Below the pieces are notes generated by a model that saw nothing but the letters and a program-made list of their open reading frames with translations, was not told where the DNA came from and ran no database searches. This document shows positions 11,998-22,858 of a stretch of 64,000 nt of DNA, piece after piece (the first letter of the stretch is position 1; the number at the start of each line of letters is the position of its first letter). The DNA is from Malus domestica (Eukaryota; Streptophyta; Magnoliopsida; Rosales; Rosaceae): NCBI RefSeq assembly GCF_042453785.1, contig NC_091668.1:2558501-2622500 (forward strand), read 5' to 3'. The translations under genes and the position numbers were made by a program.

Positions 11998-12523
11998 GTC
12001 AGTAGCGATCCCTACGCAAATTTCAATTCGTGTATTCGATCGGATTAGTGTGTGGATTTATTGTTTTTTTTGTTTGTTCGGATTGTTTGCATCGATGAAT
12101 AAAATTTCAATTTTTTTGTCGAAGTCGGTTAATTTGGCGTATGGAATTGTGATTTACGAGATCTTGGGGGTGTTTGAATCGTTTAGTTTGAAACTCGAAT
12201 TGTTGTGACTTAATATATTAACTTTCATATGATCAGGAAAAGATGTCATGATGGCGAATTTTTCCTTTTTTTTTAAGCTAAATTGAGGTTTAGATTTCTG
12301 GGTTTTCAGAGATTTTCCATTTCTTGTTGTTTGATTGGAATTTTAGTTACTAATTATCAATGGAGTATCTTCTATTTTTTTTAAGTCCGGGTTTAAGTCG
12401 GTGCAATTGGGGCTTGCCTGAAATGGTGATGTTTTTGTGTTGTAGACCTGTGGTTTAAGGAATTTTTGATGTTTTAGTGGCTGGTTTCGATATGAATGAA
12501 CTAATTCGTTTAGGGTTGTCCAG
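11998..12523 (+). other. 5'-UTR intron of the RMA gene
   Basis: A good donor (AAG|GTCAGT) at 11998 and an acceptor (TTGTCCAG) ending at 12523 define a T-rich 526-bp intron just 2 nt before the ATG. The upstream leader exon would lie at about 11890-11997. Inferred from splice consensus only. Confidence 0.6.
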
Positions 12524-12525
12524 GG

Positions 12526-13230
12526 ATGGGAGGTGGGTTCGGCGAATCAACGAGTAGGTCGTCCCAAGGGCCTTCATTCTCCGGCAGTAACAATAATGGT
12601 GACGCTGGTGATTTCGAATGCAATATTTGCTTTGAATTGGCCCAAGACCCAATTGTGACCCTATGCGGCCATCTCTTCTGCTGGCCTTGCCTTTACAAGT
12701 GGCTCCATATTCACTCCCACTCTCAGGAATGCCCTGTTTGCAAAGCCCTTGTAAAGGAGGAGAGTTTGGTTCCTTTATACGGTAGGGGAAAGACATCAAC
12801 GGACCCACGATCAAAGTCCATTCCTGGCATTAGTATCCCAAACCGTCCAGCAGGACAAAGACCCGAAACAGCTCCTCCACCAGAACAGAACCATTTTCCT
12901 CACCGTGGATTTGGGTTCATGGGAGGGATGGGAGGTTTGGGTGGGTTTGCACCAGTTGCAACCACAAGGTTTGGGAATTCCACATTTTCTGCGGCTATTG
13001 GTGGCTTTATCCCTTCTCTGTTCAATTTTCCGCTGCATGGGTTTCCTGATCCCACCATTTATGGTGAAAGTGCTGGATTTCCTCATGGGTTCTCAAATGC
13101 ATTTCATGGCGGCCATATACATAGACATCACCTCCGCAGGGGAACAGGTCAGGGACAGCAAGATTATAGACTGAAGATGTTGTGTATGATTGTTATATTT
13201 TCAGTAATTCTTGCTCTCGCTTGGCAGTAG
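12526..13230 (+). CDS. RMA: RING membrane-anchored (RMA/RNF5-type) E3 ubiquitin ligase
   Basis: A 234-residue protein in one coding exon. It carries an N-terminal C3HC4 RING finger: C32, C35, C47, H49, C52, C55, C69, C72, with the RNF5/RMA signature CNICFELAQDPIVTLCGHLF. A Gly/Phe/Pro-rich middle follows, with GFGFMGGMGGLGGF at about 127-140. The C-terminal hydrophobic segment (about 218-234) would act as a tail anchor. Known family members anchor in the ER membrane with the RING facing the cytosol and ubiquitinate membrane proteins in ER quality control, including aquaporins in Arabidopsis and pepper. The ATG directly follows the inferred intron acceptor and is the first of the frame. Length and domain order match the family, and nothing looks broken. 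Confidence 0.93.
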   Translation: MGGGFGESTSRSSQGPSFSGSNNNGDAGDFECNICFELAQDPIVTLCGHLFCWPCLYKWLHIHSHSQECPVCKALVKEESLVPLYGRGKTSTDPRSKSIPGISIPNRPAGQRPETAPPPEQNHFPHRGFGFMGGMGGLGGFAPVATTRFGNSTFSAAIGGFIPSLFNFPLHGFPDPTIYGESAGFPHGFSNAFHGGHIHRHHLRRGTGQGQQDYRLKMLCMIVIFSVILALAWQ

Positions 13231-14007
13231 GTTGAATGTCAGTCTCAAGTCGCTAAGTTGCTAGCTCGATATTAGGGTGTAATCAACCTCTTGCATCGTA
13301 TATCTGCTAGTTCATCTTTTTTGTTCTCATCAGGTTAAGTGTTCATATTCTACTGTTGTCTGTAATGTTGTCGATTTTGCCTGGTTGTCGCAGCATGGTG
13401 GTTCTGTTTCCAGATTCTCTCCCTACAACTTATTGCTTGTTTAAGTACTGGATTATTAGTGAACTTTACATGCAATGAATGACAGAACTTTGTATTTTTC
13501 GACAGAATCCCAGTTCCTAACGTGTTAGTTCATTACCGGATAATTCGATGTATGCCATCCTTGCGTAGTGTCTTTGTGTTCTGAGCATGTCCCTTGAGGT
13601 GTAATAGGTCTGATTCTCATCGAATGCTTAGCATATTCTATACGTTCGGTATGAAATCTCACATGAATACGAAATGCATAGCAGGTAGGCATCCATCAAC
13701 TGTTGTCTAGTTGATGCATTGTTTGTTTGCAACGAAAATCGTCAACTGGTTGTCCAGCTGGGATTTTGATGATTTTCGTTTGTCTTCCAAGTGATTTGAT
13801 CGACGAATTTAGCGGACATGTATCCATCCACTGGTCCATTTTTCTAGCTTTTGTCTGCAATCTTGCAGTTTATTGTGAAAGAGGAGAATGCGATTTGATC
13901 AAACGCCATTAGAATCTAAAAACCAAGTTAGGGAGAGGTTTTGTCATCGTAAAGTGGATATGGGCCTGGTCTGGTCTGTACGGACATTCTTCTATATGCC
14001 GAATGTG
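13231..14007. other. 3' UTR of RMA and intergenic DNA
   Basis: About the first 250-300 bp are probably 3' UTR. The rest has only short open frames at 13727-13912 and 13888-14100 that I do not recognise. Confidence 0.5.
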
Positions 14008-14016
14008 TTTATCTAC

Positions 14017-14231
14017 GGAAAACGATTCCTGGGATCTCTGGGATCTCGTGATCGTGATCATAATCGTTTATCGTATATCGTGCGGTTAGAAATTATTTAA
14101 AATTTAAAATTTAAAATTAAATATAAATAGTACTTAACGAAAACTAACTGACGGCACGATATGCGATGAACGGTCACGATCATGGGATTCCTGGGATTCC
14201 CAGGAAAGGGATCCACCAAGGATCCTTTTCC
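14017..14231. mobile_element. Mutator-type MITE
   Basis: Inverted ends (GGAAAACGATTCCTGGGATC / GATCC...CCTTTTCC) lie between perfect 9-bp duplications TTTATCTAC (14008-14016 and 14232-14240). The interior is AT-rich and also partly mirrored (GTGATC...ATCGTGC / GCACGAT...GATCATG). 215 bp, non-coding. A 9-bp duplication is typical of Mutator-like elements. Confidence 0.85.
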
Positions 14232-14374
14232 TTTATCTACAAGGTTCTAAGTTCCAAGTTTATCAAGTTTCAGTAGATGACGCTTTATCTCAGTAGCGGA
14301 AAGTAATTATATCTTTGCACTTTGGTGGAGGTTTGATTCCCACCGAGCCTCTTCCTCGTAATACTAATAATTTA

Positions 14375-14616
14375 GGATTTGCATCCTCGTCGAATCCCCT
14401 CCTTGGGGATCCTAGGGATCAACGAACACGGACCGTTGATAAAAAATCGTGCGGTCATACTTTTTTCCTTTTTTATATTTTTCACCCAAAACGATGTTGC
14501 TTTACTTTTAAAAATATAAAAAGCATTTAATTGAGTCCACATGATTTTTTATCAACAGTTTGTATTCGTCGATCCCTAAGATCCCTAGGAATGGAATCCA
14601 GCGAGAATCCAAATCC
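14375..14616. mobile_element. Mutator-type MITE, second copy nearby
   Basis: About 50-bp inverted ends (GGATTTGCATCCTCGTCG... / ...GCGAGAATCCAAATCC) lie between perfect 9-bp duplications AATAATTTA (14366-14374 and 14617-14625). It shares the GGGATCCTAGGGATC-type end and the internal ATCGTGCGGT motif with the element at 14017, so the two are related families inserted 140 bp apart. Confidence 0.88.
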
Positions 14617-14625
14617 AATAATTTA

Positions 14626-14964
14626 ATCTACTAATGCTTCGTTTGTCAAAAATCAATTTCCAAGTTTGACTTCTAAGTCTTTGAACGTGGCCGTATGCTG
14701 GTGCACGTGAAACTCGATTTGTATTTATATTGGAGGATTTGAGTGTATGTACACAGCAGCACCGACATATTATGTACTCTTCTTTTGGTGTTCGTGGGCT
14801 ACTTGGTACAATTTAGGGTCTCATTACTATGCTCTAGGTTTTGTTTTTATATATTGAAATTTTATACCAAGAATTTAACGGCAATAAATGTTGATGTGTA
14901 ATATACACCGGAACATAATGTGGTTCATTTAGTGACACTTACATGTCTTTTAATTTAATCTTAT
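14626..14964. other. Intergenic, no gene seen
   Basis: Ordinary AT-rich sequence between the MITE and the gypsy-like element. Nothing recognised. Confidence 0.5.
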
Positions 14965-15479
14965 TGTTTGTACAATACTTGATCAATCCCGAAATTACTG
15001 AGCATCGGTCAACGTTATACTGTCAAGGATCCAGAAGAGTTTCCCTCCAACCAGAAGGCCAATCACAGCACGACACGTGTCGACATCAGAAGCCAATCAT
15101 AGTGCGACACGTGTTAACATCAGAAGCCAATCACAACACGACACGTGTCAATGTCAGAATGAAACTAGAAACTCTCTTCTATAAATAGAGATCATTCTCT
15201 CACAATATTTCCTAATGTCATTTGTACTAAATCATTCACTAGTACTCACTAAAAGAGAGCTTGAACCTATGTACTTGTGTAAACCCTTCACAATTAATTA
15301 GAACTCCTCTACTCCGTGGACGTAACCAATCTGGGTGAACCACGTACGTCTTGTGTTTGCTTCCCTGTCTTTATCCATGTACATACTTATTCACACTAGT
15401 GACCGGAGCAATCTAGCGAAGATCACAAACTTAATACTTTCTGTTGTACCAAAGTCCTCACTGATTTCGTGCATCAATA
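14965..15479 (+). repeat. Left LTR of the gypsy-like element
   Basis: Begins TGTTTGTAC and closes at GTGCATCAATA. Its U3 holds three tandem units of about 35 bp, each with a CCAAT-type box (AGCCAATCA) and a palindromic G-box (GACACGTGTC). A TATA box (CTATAAATA, about 15179) follows. It is 34 bp shorter than the right LTR, mainly because of one fewer repeat unit. Confidence 0.85.
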
Positions 15480-15937
15480 TTTGGCGTCGTCTGTGGGAAA
15501 CAACACAAAAATCATGTCGGTTCTCTTTCATTTTTTCATCTCACCACCGTGAAACCTTATCACGGTCCACCGTGAATCTGCACAACCCAAGAACCCAAAA
15601 CCTCCCTCTTTGGGCTTTTTCAGAAAACTTTTCATTTCATTTCCTCCGAATAGATGGCTATGTCCAACCTTCTCTCTAAACCACCACCACTTCATCCTCA
15701 CTAAACACAACTACAAAATCAAACCCAGAAGTTGCTTTCGCAAAAGCTCCCGTCTTTCTTCTCACTCTCTCACTTTTCCCTGCAAAACCCACAAACTAAT
15801 GCTCTCATCTTTTTACATATTCTGCAGAGTTTTGGGTAAGGGACAAACTTGTAAAATGGAGAGAAAGCAGGTCACCACATGGCACAGCCGGAGCAACCAA
15901 AGTATCATCCTACCGGAGAAAATTTAAGCACAACAGA

Positions 15938-16195
15938 AATGGATCTGAGAGAAAGCATCATCAACCAAAACGACTTCACTCTAGGGCTGACGAAACAGCT
16001 GCTTCAGACCGAAGGCAAGCACTCGAACCTCGTGCACGCTGTCCATCCACGTGCTGTTGAGCCTGATCGCGGCTGGGTCAAAGGGTCCGACTAAGGACCA
16101 GCTGCTATCATTTCTCAAGTCAAACTCCACCGACCACCTTAAATCCCTACAACCAGAGAAAAACCAGATTGCAAAGTTTGATGATTTCTTCAAGT
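15938..16195 (+). pseudogene. Fragment of a plant serpin gene inside the retroelement
   Basis: The translation starts MDLRESIINQNDFTLGL and, shortly after, reads SIHVLLSLIAAGSKGPTKDQ, then LLSFLKSNSTDHLKSL. These are the N-terminal helix region of plant serpins (serine protease inhibitors such as Arabidopsis Serpin1). Only the first part of the domain is present: the reactive-centre loop and most of the fold are missing and the frame is broken, so no inhibitor can be made. It lies 0.5 kb inside the left LTR in the same orientation as the element, consistent with capture of a host gene fragment by a retroelement (inference). Flanking pieces at 15640-15880 and 16600-17000 look like other exon or transit-peptide fragments but I could not name them. 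Confidence 0.75.
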
Positions 16196-17609
16196 CGTAA
16201 AACTACACCCTATCATCGTGAAAGGGACTAAAAACATGAAAGTTTCTAGCATATCTGTCTGTTGGAAAATCTAGTGTTCAGAGCCATTGAAGAGAATCGC
16301 AAGCGCTGGGTCTGAGGTCAAGCTTATTGGCAATCAAAGCAGTGCATCCTCAGTAGGTTATTGTCGCGGTTCATATCTTTGAAGGTGGTTGTTTTGGAAG
16401 TTGAAGTCACAATGGAAACAAGGTTTGGGATGGGGAAAGAGCTACAACCGGTACAACTATGATCTTCAGAGCTACTCTTTCAACTTCGACGACGGGTTTG
16501 ATGGTCATCGCTCATAGTTTCCGTCCACTCTTAGAAGTAAATTTTACAGAAACCATTAGAGAAAACCACCCTCAAATTTCTCTCTCTCTACCCTCTGTAA
16601 CAAAAAAACTCAAGAAAAATGACACTCTCTCTCAGATTACACAACCTTCTCTCCCCGACCTTCAAACCCAAACCACTATCATCATCAAACTGGTCCCAAA
16701 AGAAGGCGCTTTCGACCCTAAAATTTAACTTTGTTTTTTCAGATCTGAAAGCCCAATTTGTCGCTCACAGCGGCGGTTGCGATGATGGGGAAGAAGAGGC
16801 TTTCGTCGATGTTCACGTCGTCGATTTTTGGGAAAAACAGAGATAATGAAAAGGGGAAAGGGTTGAATTATGATAGAATCCGGAGAGCCATTATATATGT
16901 CAACCTTTGCCAAGAGAAGCAGAGGCTTTCTAAAAAATTGTGATAGTATTGTCGATATTGTGATTGCGGAGTTTGCGCCGGATGAGAATGACATAGAGAA
17001 ACAGAGGGGATAAACCCATCTTGATACATCTTGATAAACCCATCTTGCGGAGTTTACTCAATGTTTTGATTCACCCCTTTCTTTTGCTGCATTCTAGCAG
17101 TCAAAGTTATGTTAAAGGGACTAAAAGCAATTTGTTCTCCACCTTTAGGGAGCAATTAGCATCTGGTGCAACAGCTGTTGAATCAAGAGTGCAGGTGGAT
17201 AACAAGTTGGGGGGACTCGTGGACCACGGAGTGTTAGGAAAAGAAAATGGAAGCTTTCCACACATGCCATCCCACTACAAGGTCCCAGTAGTAACTAAGC
17301 AAAAGTAAAACATAAACAAAAGCAAAAGGAAAAGCAAAGATCTTCCTATTATTATGATTCCTTATGTCTGCCAGATGAAGAGACAGAGAGAGTGCAGCAG
17401 AAAAACACTGCAAAAGCAAGGAATAAACACCCCACCAGAATGATGTAATTTATTTTCCTTATCTTTCGGAAACATCTGTATAAACCTCATCAAAGGGTAA
17501 TATGTATAAACCCCATCAGAGGGTAATTAATTAAAAAAAAAAAGCATAACCCAAAATAAATGGGCTGGAATATTGTGTAGAGGGTGAAGACCCATAAGCC
17601 CAAAATAGC
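16196..17609 (+). other. Interior of the gypsy-like element, possible further captured fragments
   Basis: A mosaic without retroelement domains. The frames at 16619-16846 (Ser/Leu/Lys-rich, transit-peptide-like start) and 16758-16943 have codon use unlike their AT-rich surroundings and end abruptly. I do not recognise the source genes. Confidence 0.35.
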
Positions 17610-17895
17610 TCCAACCAGGTGATCAAAAATACGCCCAGTACTCCATAATTATTCGATAACCTGCCGCTATTACCACCAACTAGGTGATCAAAAGTACGCC
17701 CAGTACTTCACAATTATTCGGCAACCTGCCGCTATTACCACCAACCATGTGATGAAATGTACAACCCGTACTCTAAATATCATTTGGCAACTAGCCATTC
17801 ATGCCACCAACCAGGTGATAAAATGTACAACACGTACTCTCCTTCATGCCACCAACCAGGTGATTAAAAGTACGCCTAGTACTTCATATTATACA
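17610..17895 (+). repeat. Tandem array, about 65-bp units
   Basis: About four diverged copies of a unit containing ACCAACCAGGTGAT, AAAAGTACGCCCAGTACT and GGCAACCTGCCGCTATTACC, all in the same orientation. Non-coding. Confidence 0.75.
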
Positions 17896-18125
17896 TGAGC
17901 ATTACTCATGTCAATCATACATAAACATTCATGAGCATCACTCATATCAATCATACATAAACATTCATAAGCATCACTCATGTCAATATTCATGAGCATC
18001 ACTCATGTCAACATCCATGAGCATCACTCATGTCAATCAAACATTCATGAGCATTACTCATGTCAACATCCATGAACATCACTCATGTCAATCAAACATT
18101 CATGAGCATCACTCATGTCAATCAG
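17896..18125 (+). repeat. Tandem array, about 24-33-bp CATGAGCATCACTCATGTCA units
   Basis: Around eight to nine copies of CATGAGCATCACTCATGTCA with short AT-rich linkers. Spacing is irregular and the units follow each other directly, so this is a simple tandem expansion. Confidence 0.8.
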
Positions 18126-18350
18126 CTTCAAAAGCTTCATTTACAAAAACTCTAGCTTCGAAAGCTTCATTTACAAAGCTACAGTTTCAAAAGCTTCATT
18201 TACAAAAGCTCTAGCTTCGAAAGCTTCATTTACAGAGCTACAGCTTCGAAAGCTTCATTTACAAAAGCTCTAGCTTCAAAAGCTAAGCTTTAGCTTCAAA
18301 AATTTCATTTATAGAGCTCCAGCTTTAAAGCTTCAAAGTTTCACTTACAA
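18126..18350 (+). repeat. Tandem array of AGCTTC(A/G)AAAGCTTCATTTAC units
   Basis: Roughly seven diverged copies of about 30 bp rich in AAGCTT palindromes, directly abutting the previous array. Confidence 0.75.
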
Positions 18351-18499
18351 AGCTTCAGTGCAGGGTATACAAATATCACCTCCGAACAACCGCCACTTCG
18401 GCCCATACATGGATTCAATTTGAAGTCTCCAGCCAATAGACTCTATTGACCGAAGACTTGGGGGACTACATTATGTACCATTTATTGGGCCTCAACTGG

Positions 18500-18900
18500 G
18501 CCTCATGAAAAATACTTGGGGGACTTAGCTCATTATTTATGTATTGAGGAGCGAGCCCTTATTCTATAAAAGGGACTCTCTCACTTTCATTAGAAAGCAC
18601 CCATCACTTATGTATTGAGGAGCGATCCCTTATTTTATAAAAGGGACTCCCTCACCTTCATTAGAGAGTATCGCCGCCAACTGAGCAACCGACTCGCCAC
18701 GAGCATCACTCCTAACTCATTATTCATGTACTGAGGAACGAGCCCTTATTTTATAAAAGGGACTCTCTCACCATCATTAGAGAGCATCGCCGCCTACTGA
18801 GCAACCGCCTTGCCGCGAGTATCACTCTAGCCCATCATTTATGTATTGAGGAGCGAGCCCCTATTCTATAAAAGGAACTCTCTCACCTCCAACGCCACAA
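18500..18900 (+). repeat. Tandem array of TATA-box-containing units
   Basis: Four copies of a 70-120-bp unit with TTATGTATTGAGGAGCGAGC, CCCTTATTCTATAAAAGGGA and CTCTCTCACC. The unit resembles the promoter/R region of the inner LTR at 19105-19441 (GAGGAGCCCTTATTCTATAA). It looks like amplified LTR promoter modules. Confidence 0.7.
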
Positions 18901-19104
18901 AGCAGAGTCAACCAAGGCAACATAAGCCACGAGCCGAGCAGCTTTGCAACATGTGCTACTTCTAGTTGAGCATCATTTCAGATTGAGCACCACCTCATAT
19001 CGAGCATCAGTTCAAGACAACATCTAGTTACTTCGGCCTACACATGGACTGAATTTCAAGTCTCCAGCCAAAAGACTCTCTTGACTGAAGACTTGGGGGA
19101 CTAT

Positions 19105-19441
19105 TGTTTATACCATATTCAGATCATCGTATTTATACCTCGTATAAATACTCGGGGTACTTAAATATAATTATGTAATAAAGGAATGAGCAAATATGTA
19201 ATTATGGGAGGAGCCCTTATTCTATAAAATGGCCTCCTCACCCTTACAAACCCTAAGTCCCTCCTATCTAGAGCAAAGCTCCACACTCTTTCCCTTACTT
19301 CTCAGAGAAATACAATACAATCAGTGTGGAGGTAGCCCAAACCTTGGGGTGAACCACGATACATCTTGTGTTATTTACATTACTTACAAATTTACAGTCG
19401 AATTTACGTTGTACCAAGACCTCCAATTTTGTGCATCCACA
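19105..19441 (+). repeat. Inner LTR of a related gypsy-like family
   Basis: Begins TGTTTATACCATATTC just after a purine tract (GACTTGGGGGACT) and ends TTTTGTGCATCCACA. The 3' end (GTTGTACCAAGACCTCC...GTGCATC) is a diverged version of the flanking LTR family. It has a TATA box near 19223. It marks a second element joined to or nested in the first. Confidence 0.65.
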
Positions 19442-19544
19442 AACCATTTTTTCAAAGCGCTATGACAAAGTTAAAACATGTGAGGCTTGCAGCTCCCACT
19501 ATATTGCTATGACCAAGAAGGGTAAATGAATAACATTATTACTT

Positions 19545-19800
19545 ACTTAAAATTTGAAGAGGCACCGCCCTCCAAATCTCAAGAGCCAGACTCCCAACAG
19601 GATTACTTTCTCAAAAATCGAAGAGACACTGCTATCCGAATCTCAAGAGCCAGACTCCCAACATGATTGCTTTCTTAAAAATCGAAGAGGCACCGTTCTC
19701 CGAATCTCGAGAGCCAGATCCCTGACAGGATTACTTGTTCGAAAACCGAAGAGGCATCGCTCTCTGAACTTCGAGAGCCAGATTTCCTTGGATAAAGCTT
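19545..19800 (+). repeat. Tandem array, about 62-bp units
   Basis: Four copies of a unit containing GAAGAGGCACCG, TCCGAATCTCGAGAGCCAGA and GGATTACTTTCTCAAAAA. The same array appears inverted at 41085-41330 in the truncated relative, showing it belongs to the element family. Confidence 0.8.
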
Positions 19801-21098
19801 GTCTGTAATCTTCACATGCAACATCAGCTTTCCAGATACCACATACCACTTTTTCAAAGTGCTCTGACAAAGTTAAAACACGTGAAGCTTGCAGCCCCCA
19901 CTACATTGCTACGACCAAGAAGGGTAAAGGAATAACATTACTACTTGTTGTTAGGGAGACTCCTATATATGTCGACATCCATCCTCCACGGACAGGTAGA
20001 CCTACAAAAATGCTCAACCCTTCCTCATATCTGAGAGGGCACTCCCAACGAAGCCTATCGAAATACTCAGATTTCTTCCCCCCCAATAATACCTATGCAA
20101 ACTAGCCACACCAGAGCAATAGTATCTCATATCATTAGGGTCAAAAGTAAGAGTATCCCATATCATGCTTTTTCCCTATCTTTTTCTTTGCCCTTGTTCT
20201 TACTTGCAAGACAAGGAGAAAGAGAACAATCAGTCAGCACTTGGAATCAAGCTTCCAGTCAGAAACTAACTGCCTAGAACCCCTTGCCTGACTACTTTCA
20301 TGGCATTGCTCTCAAGTACTCATCTTCAACATCTTATGCTTTCAGAAAAGATACCACATCTGCCTGAGGAACAGATAGAGCAAGTGAGAAGGATACATGG
20401 AAGCATGTGGAGACAAGCGCAACAGAACACGTGCCGATTCATCCACTACTTCGTCAACAGTAAAAGTATCCCATATCATCAAGGTAGAACGCACTCTTGA
20501 TTTAATGGACTTGTTTTGACCTTCAAATTCTTGAGTCGGCCTTATACTCTAGAGGAAACCAGAAAACCCTTCAGCCCAGTTCAAGAATAAGTCTGTGGAA
20601 AGTTACTTCTTCAAAAGCAAAAGTATATCATATCATCTCTTCTCCATTTGCTTCTCCTTATCCTTGTTGCTGTTTACGACACAAGAAGAAAGAGAACAAT
20701 CAACCGGAAGTCGAAGTCGAACCTCCAATCCAGGTTGCTTGCTTGGAAGTCTGATTGCTTACCTTGTCTGTTACCTCTTTCGGCAAATCTCCTAACTCGG
20801 CGACTTGGGGGACTCCTACTATAGGGTTTTGTATCGCACTTGACCAAGCTCGAAACTACAAGTAAGCTTCAAGTGAAATTGATACATTACATTGTGCATC
20901 TTCATCGGTTAAAGATACCACCCTTGGATGGAGGAAAAGTACTTCCAGAAAAGATACCACATCTACTTATGAGACATATAAGGCAAGTGAAAATGATACC
21001 ACACTTCGGTACTTAGAAGTTTCGTGATTACTCAATGGCTTGGATCTTGCAAGTCCCCAACCGAGGAGCTTCCCTCACTCGGGAACTTAGGGGAGTAC

Positions 21099-21647
21099 TG
21101 TTTGTACCATACTTGACCAATCCCGAAACTACTGAGCACCGGTCAACGTTATACCGTCAAGGACCCAGAAGAGTTTCCCTCCAACCAGGAGGCCAATCAC
21201 AGCGCGACACGTGTCGACATCAGAAGCCAATCATAACACGACACATGTCAACATTAGAAGCCAATAATAGCACGACACGTGTCAACATCAGAAGCCAATC
21301 ACAACACGACACGTGTCAATGTCAGAATGAAACTAGAAACTCTATTATATAAATAGAGATCATTCTCTCACAATATTTCCTAATGTCATTTGTACTAAAT
21401 CATTCATTAGTACTCACTAAAGGAGAGTTTGAACCTATGTACTTGTGTAAACCCTTCACAATAAATGAGAACTCCTCTACTCCGTGGACGTAGCCAATCT
21501 GGGTGAACCAAGTACATCTTGTGTTTGCTTCCCTGTCTCTATCCATTTACATACTTATCCACACTAGTGACCGGAGCAATCTAGCAAAGGTCACAAACTT
21601 AACGCTTTCTGTTGTACCAAAGTCCTCACTGATTTTGTGCATCAACA
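21099..21647 (+). repeat. Right LTR of the gypsy-like element
   Basis: Starts TGTTTGTACCATACTTGACC and ends TTTTGTGCATCAACA. It carries four G-box/CCAAT tandem units where the left LTR has three. TATA box at about 21347. Confidence 0.85.
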
Positions 21648-22161
21648 CTCATCAATAAAAAATTAAACGTTAAAAGATAAATTAAGTCAAATTGACATGT
21701 TTCACTCATTGAGATAGGTCATAAAGATGCCACAAGAAGATGAGACAACTTTCGAGCATCCACTTATATATGTGATTGACAATTAATGATGATTTTATAC
21801 GAATCAATCGTAAATGGATTTGGATTCTCTCCACTCCCCTCCTTCTCCTCCTATTTGAACTCTCAAAATTAAGCCATATTATCATCTTATTTTATGTTCT
21901 CTGTAGAGAGGAAAAAGAAGAGAAAACTAAGAAGGATGGGAAATAGGGAAGAAAATCCAACTCCATTTGTAAGATATCTACCCGTCTACCTAGGGGTGCA
22001 CATTGGATTAGAAATTTCAATCCAAAACGAATTGTTCTGAGTTTGAACAGTTTCAATTCCGAAAATTTCCAAAAAAATTGAATTACAATTGGAATGTACA
22101 TATCTCAAACTTAATATTATAAAAAAACCATGCATATTTTTTTTTTTTTTTGTATTTATTA
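21648..22161. other. Intergenic, no gene seen
   Basis: AT-rich stretch between the composite element and the solo LTR. It ends in a T-run and the target duplication TATTA. Confidence 0.5.
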
Positions 22162-22642
22162 TGTTGATGCACAAAATCAGTGAGGACTTTGGTACAACAG
22201 AAAGTGTTAAGTTTGTGACCTTCGCTAGATTGCTCCGGTCACTAGTGTGGATAAATATGTAAATGGATAAGGATAAAGAAGCAAACACAAGATGTACGTG
22301 GTTCACCCAGATTTGCTACGTCCACGGAGTAGAGGAGTTCTCATTAATTGTGAAGGGTTTACACAAGTACATAGGTTCAAGCTCTCATTTAGTGAGTACT
22401 AGTGAATGATTTAGTACAAATGACATTAGGAAATATTGTGAGAGAATGATCTCTATTTATAGAAGAGAGTTTCTAATTTCATTTTGACATTGACACGTGT
22501 TGTGTTGTGATTGGCTTCTGATGTTGACACGTGTTGCACTATGATTGGCCTCCTGGTTTAAGGGAAACTCTTCTGGGTCTTTGATGGTATAACGTTGACC
22601 GGTACTCAGTAGTTTCGAGATTGGTCAAGTATGGTACAAACA
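22162..22642 (-). mobile_element. Solo LTR of the same gypsy-like family
   Basis: On the minus strand it reads TGTTTGTACCATACTTGACC...GTGCATCAACA. It is flanked by the perfect 5-bp duplication TATTA (22157-22161 and 22643-22647). It contains two of the tandem G-box units. The clean duplication shows a complete element inserted here and later lost its interior by LTR recombination. Confidence 0.88.
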
Positions 22643-22704
22643 TATTATTATATTTAAATATGCTTTATATCGTATTTAAACCTAATATTTATGCAATAAT
22701 TATT

Positions 22705-22858
22705 GAGAGTTTTAACGAAAAGTTCTTGATACTGTTCATTTTAACGAAAAACCACATTTTTACTCTAAAATGTCAATCATGGTACTATTCACTTACAACA
22801 CCTTTTTGTCTTTTACGTTAAAACTCAAAGTTTTCAAGCCATTTTCATTAGTTTTCTT
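22705..22858. mobile_element. Mutator-type MITE, copy 1 of 6
   Basis: About 154 bp, from GAGAGTTTTAACGAAAAG to CATTAGTTTTCTT, with imperfect inverted ends. Flanked by ATAATTATT / ATAATTATA (8 of 9 match). Shares the internal block ACCACATTTTTAC...TTCACTT with the other five copies. Confidence 0.75.

Larger units (their letters stand above)
14965..21647 (+). mobile_element. Composite Ty3/gypsy-like LTR retrotransposon, non-autonomous, broken
   Basis: Two LTRs of the same family (14965-15479 and 21099-21647) face the same way. After the left LTR comes TTTGGCGTCGTCTGTGGG, the primer-site motif seen in many plant gypsy elements. A purine-rich tract precedes the right LTR. No clear 5-bp flanking duplication is present. 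The interior has no recognisable gag or pol domains. It holds host-like fragments (including a serpin piece), four tandem arrays, an inner LTR of a related family (19105-19441), and a segment (19450-21098) matching the truncated copy at 39755-41330. It looks like a nested or rearranged, long-dead non-autonomous element. The family may be the Tat-like branch of Ty3/gypsy (inference). Confidence 0.7.

Noticed and set aside
12811-13086. 91-codon minus-strand frame and 89-codon plus-strand frame inside the RMA gene
   Set aside because: Shadows of the RING/RMA coding frame in other frames, with no family features.
17610-18350. Short regularly repeated units resembling a CRISPR array
   Set aside because: Units are directly tandem and diverged, without unique spacers of constant length, and lie in a plant retroelement.
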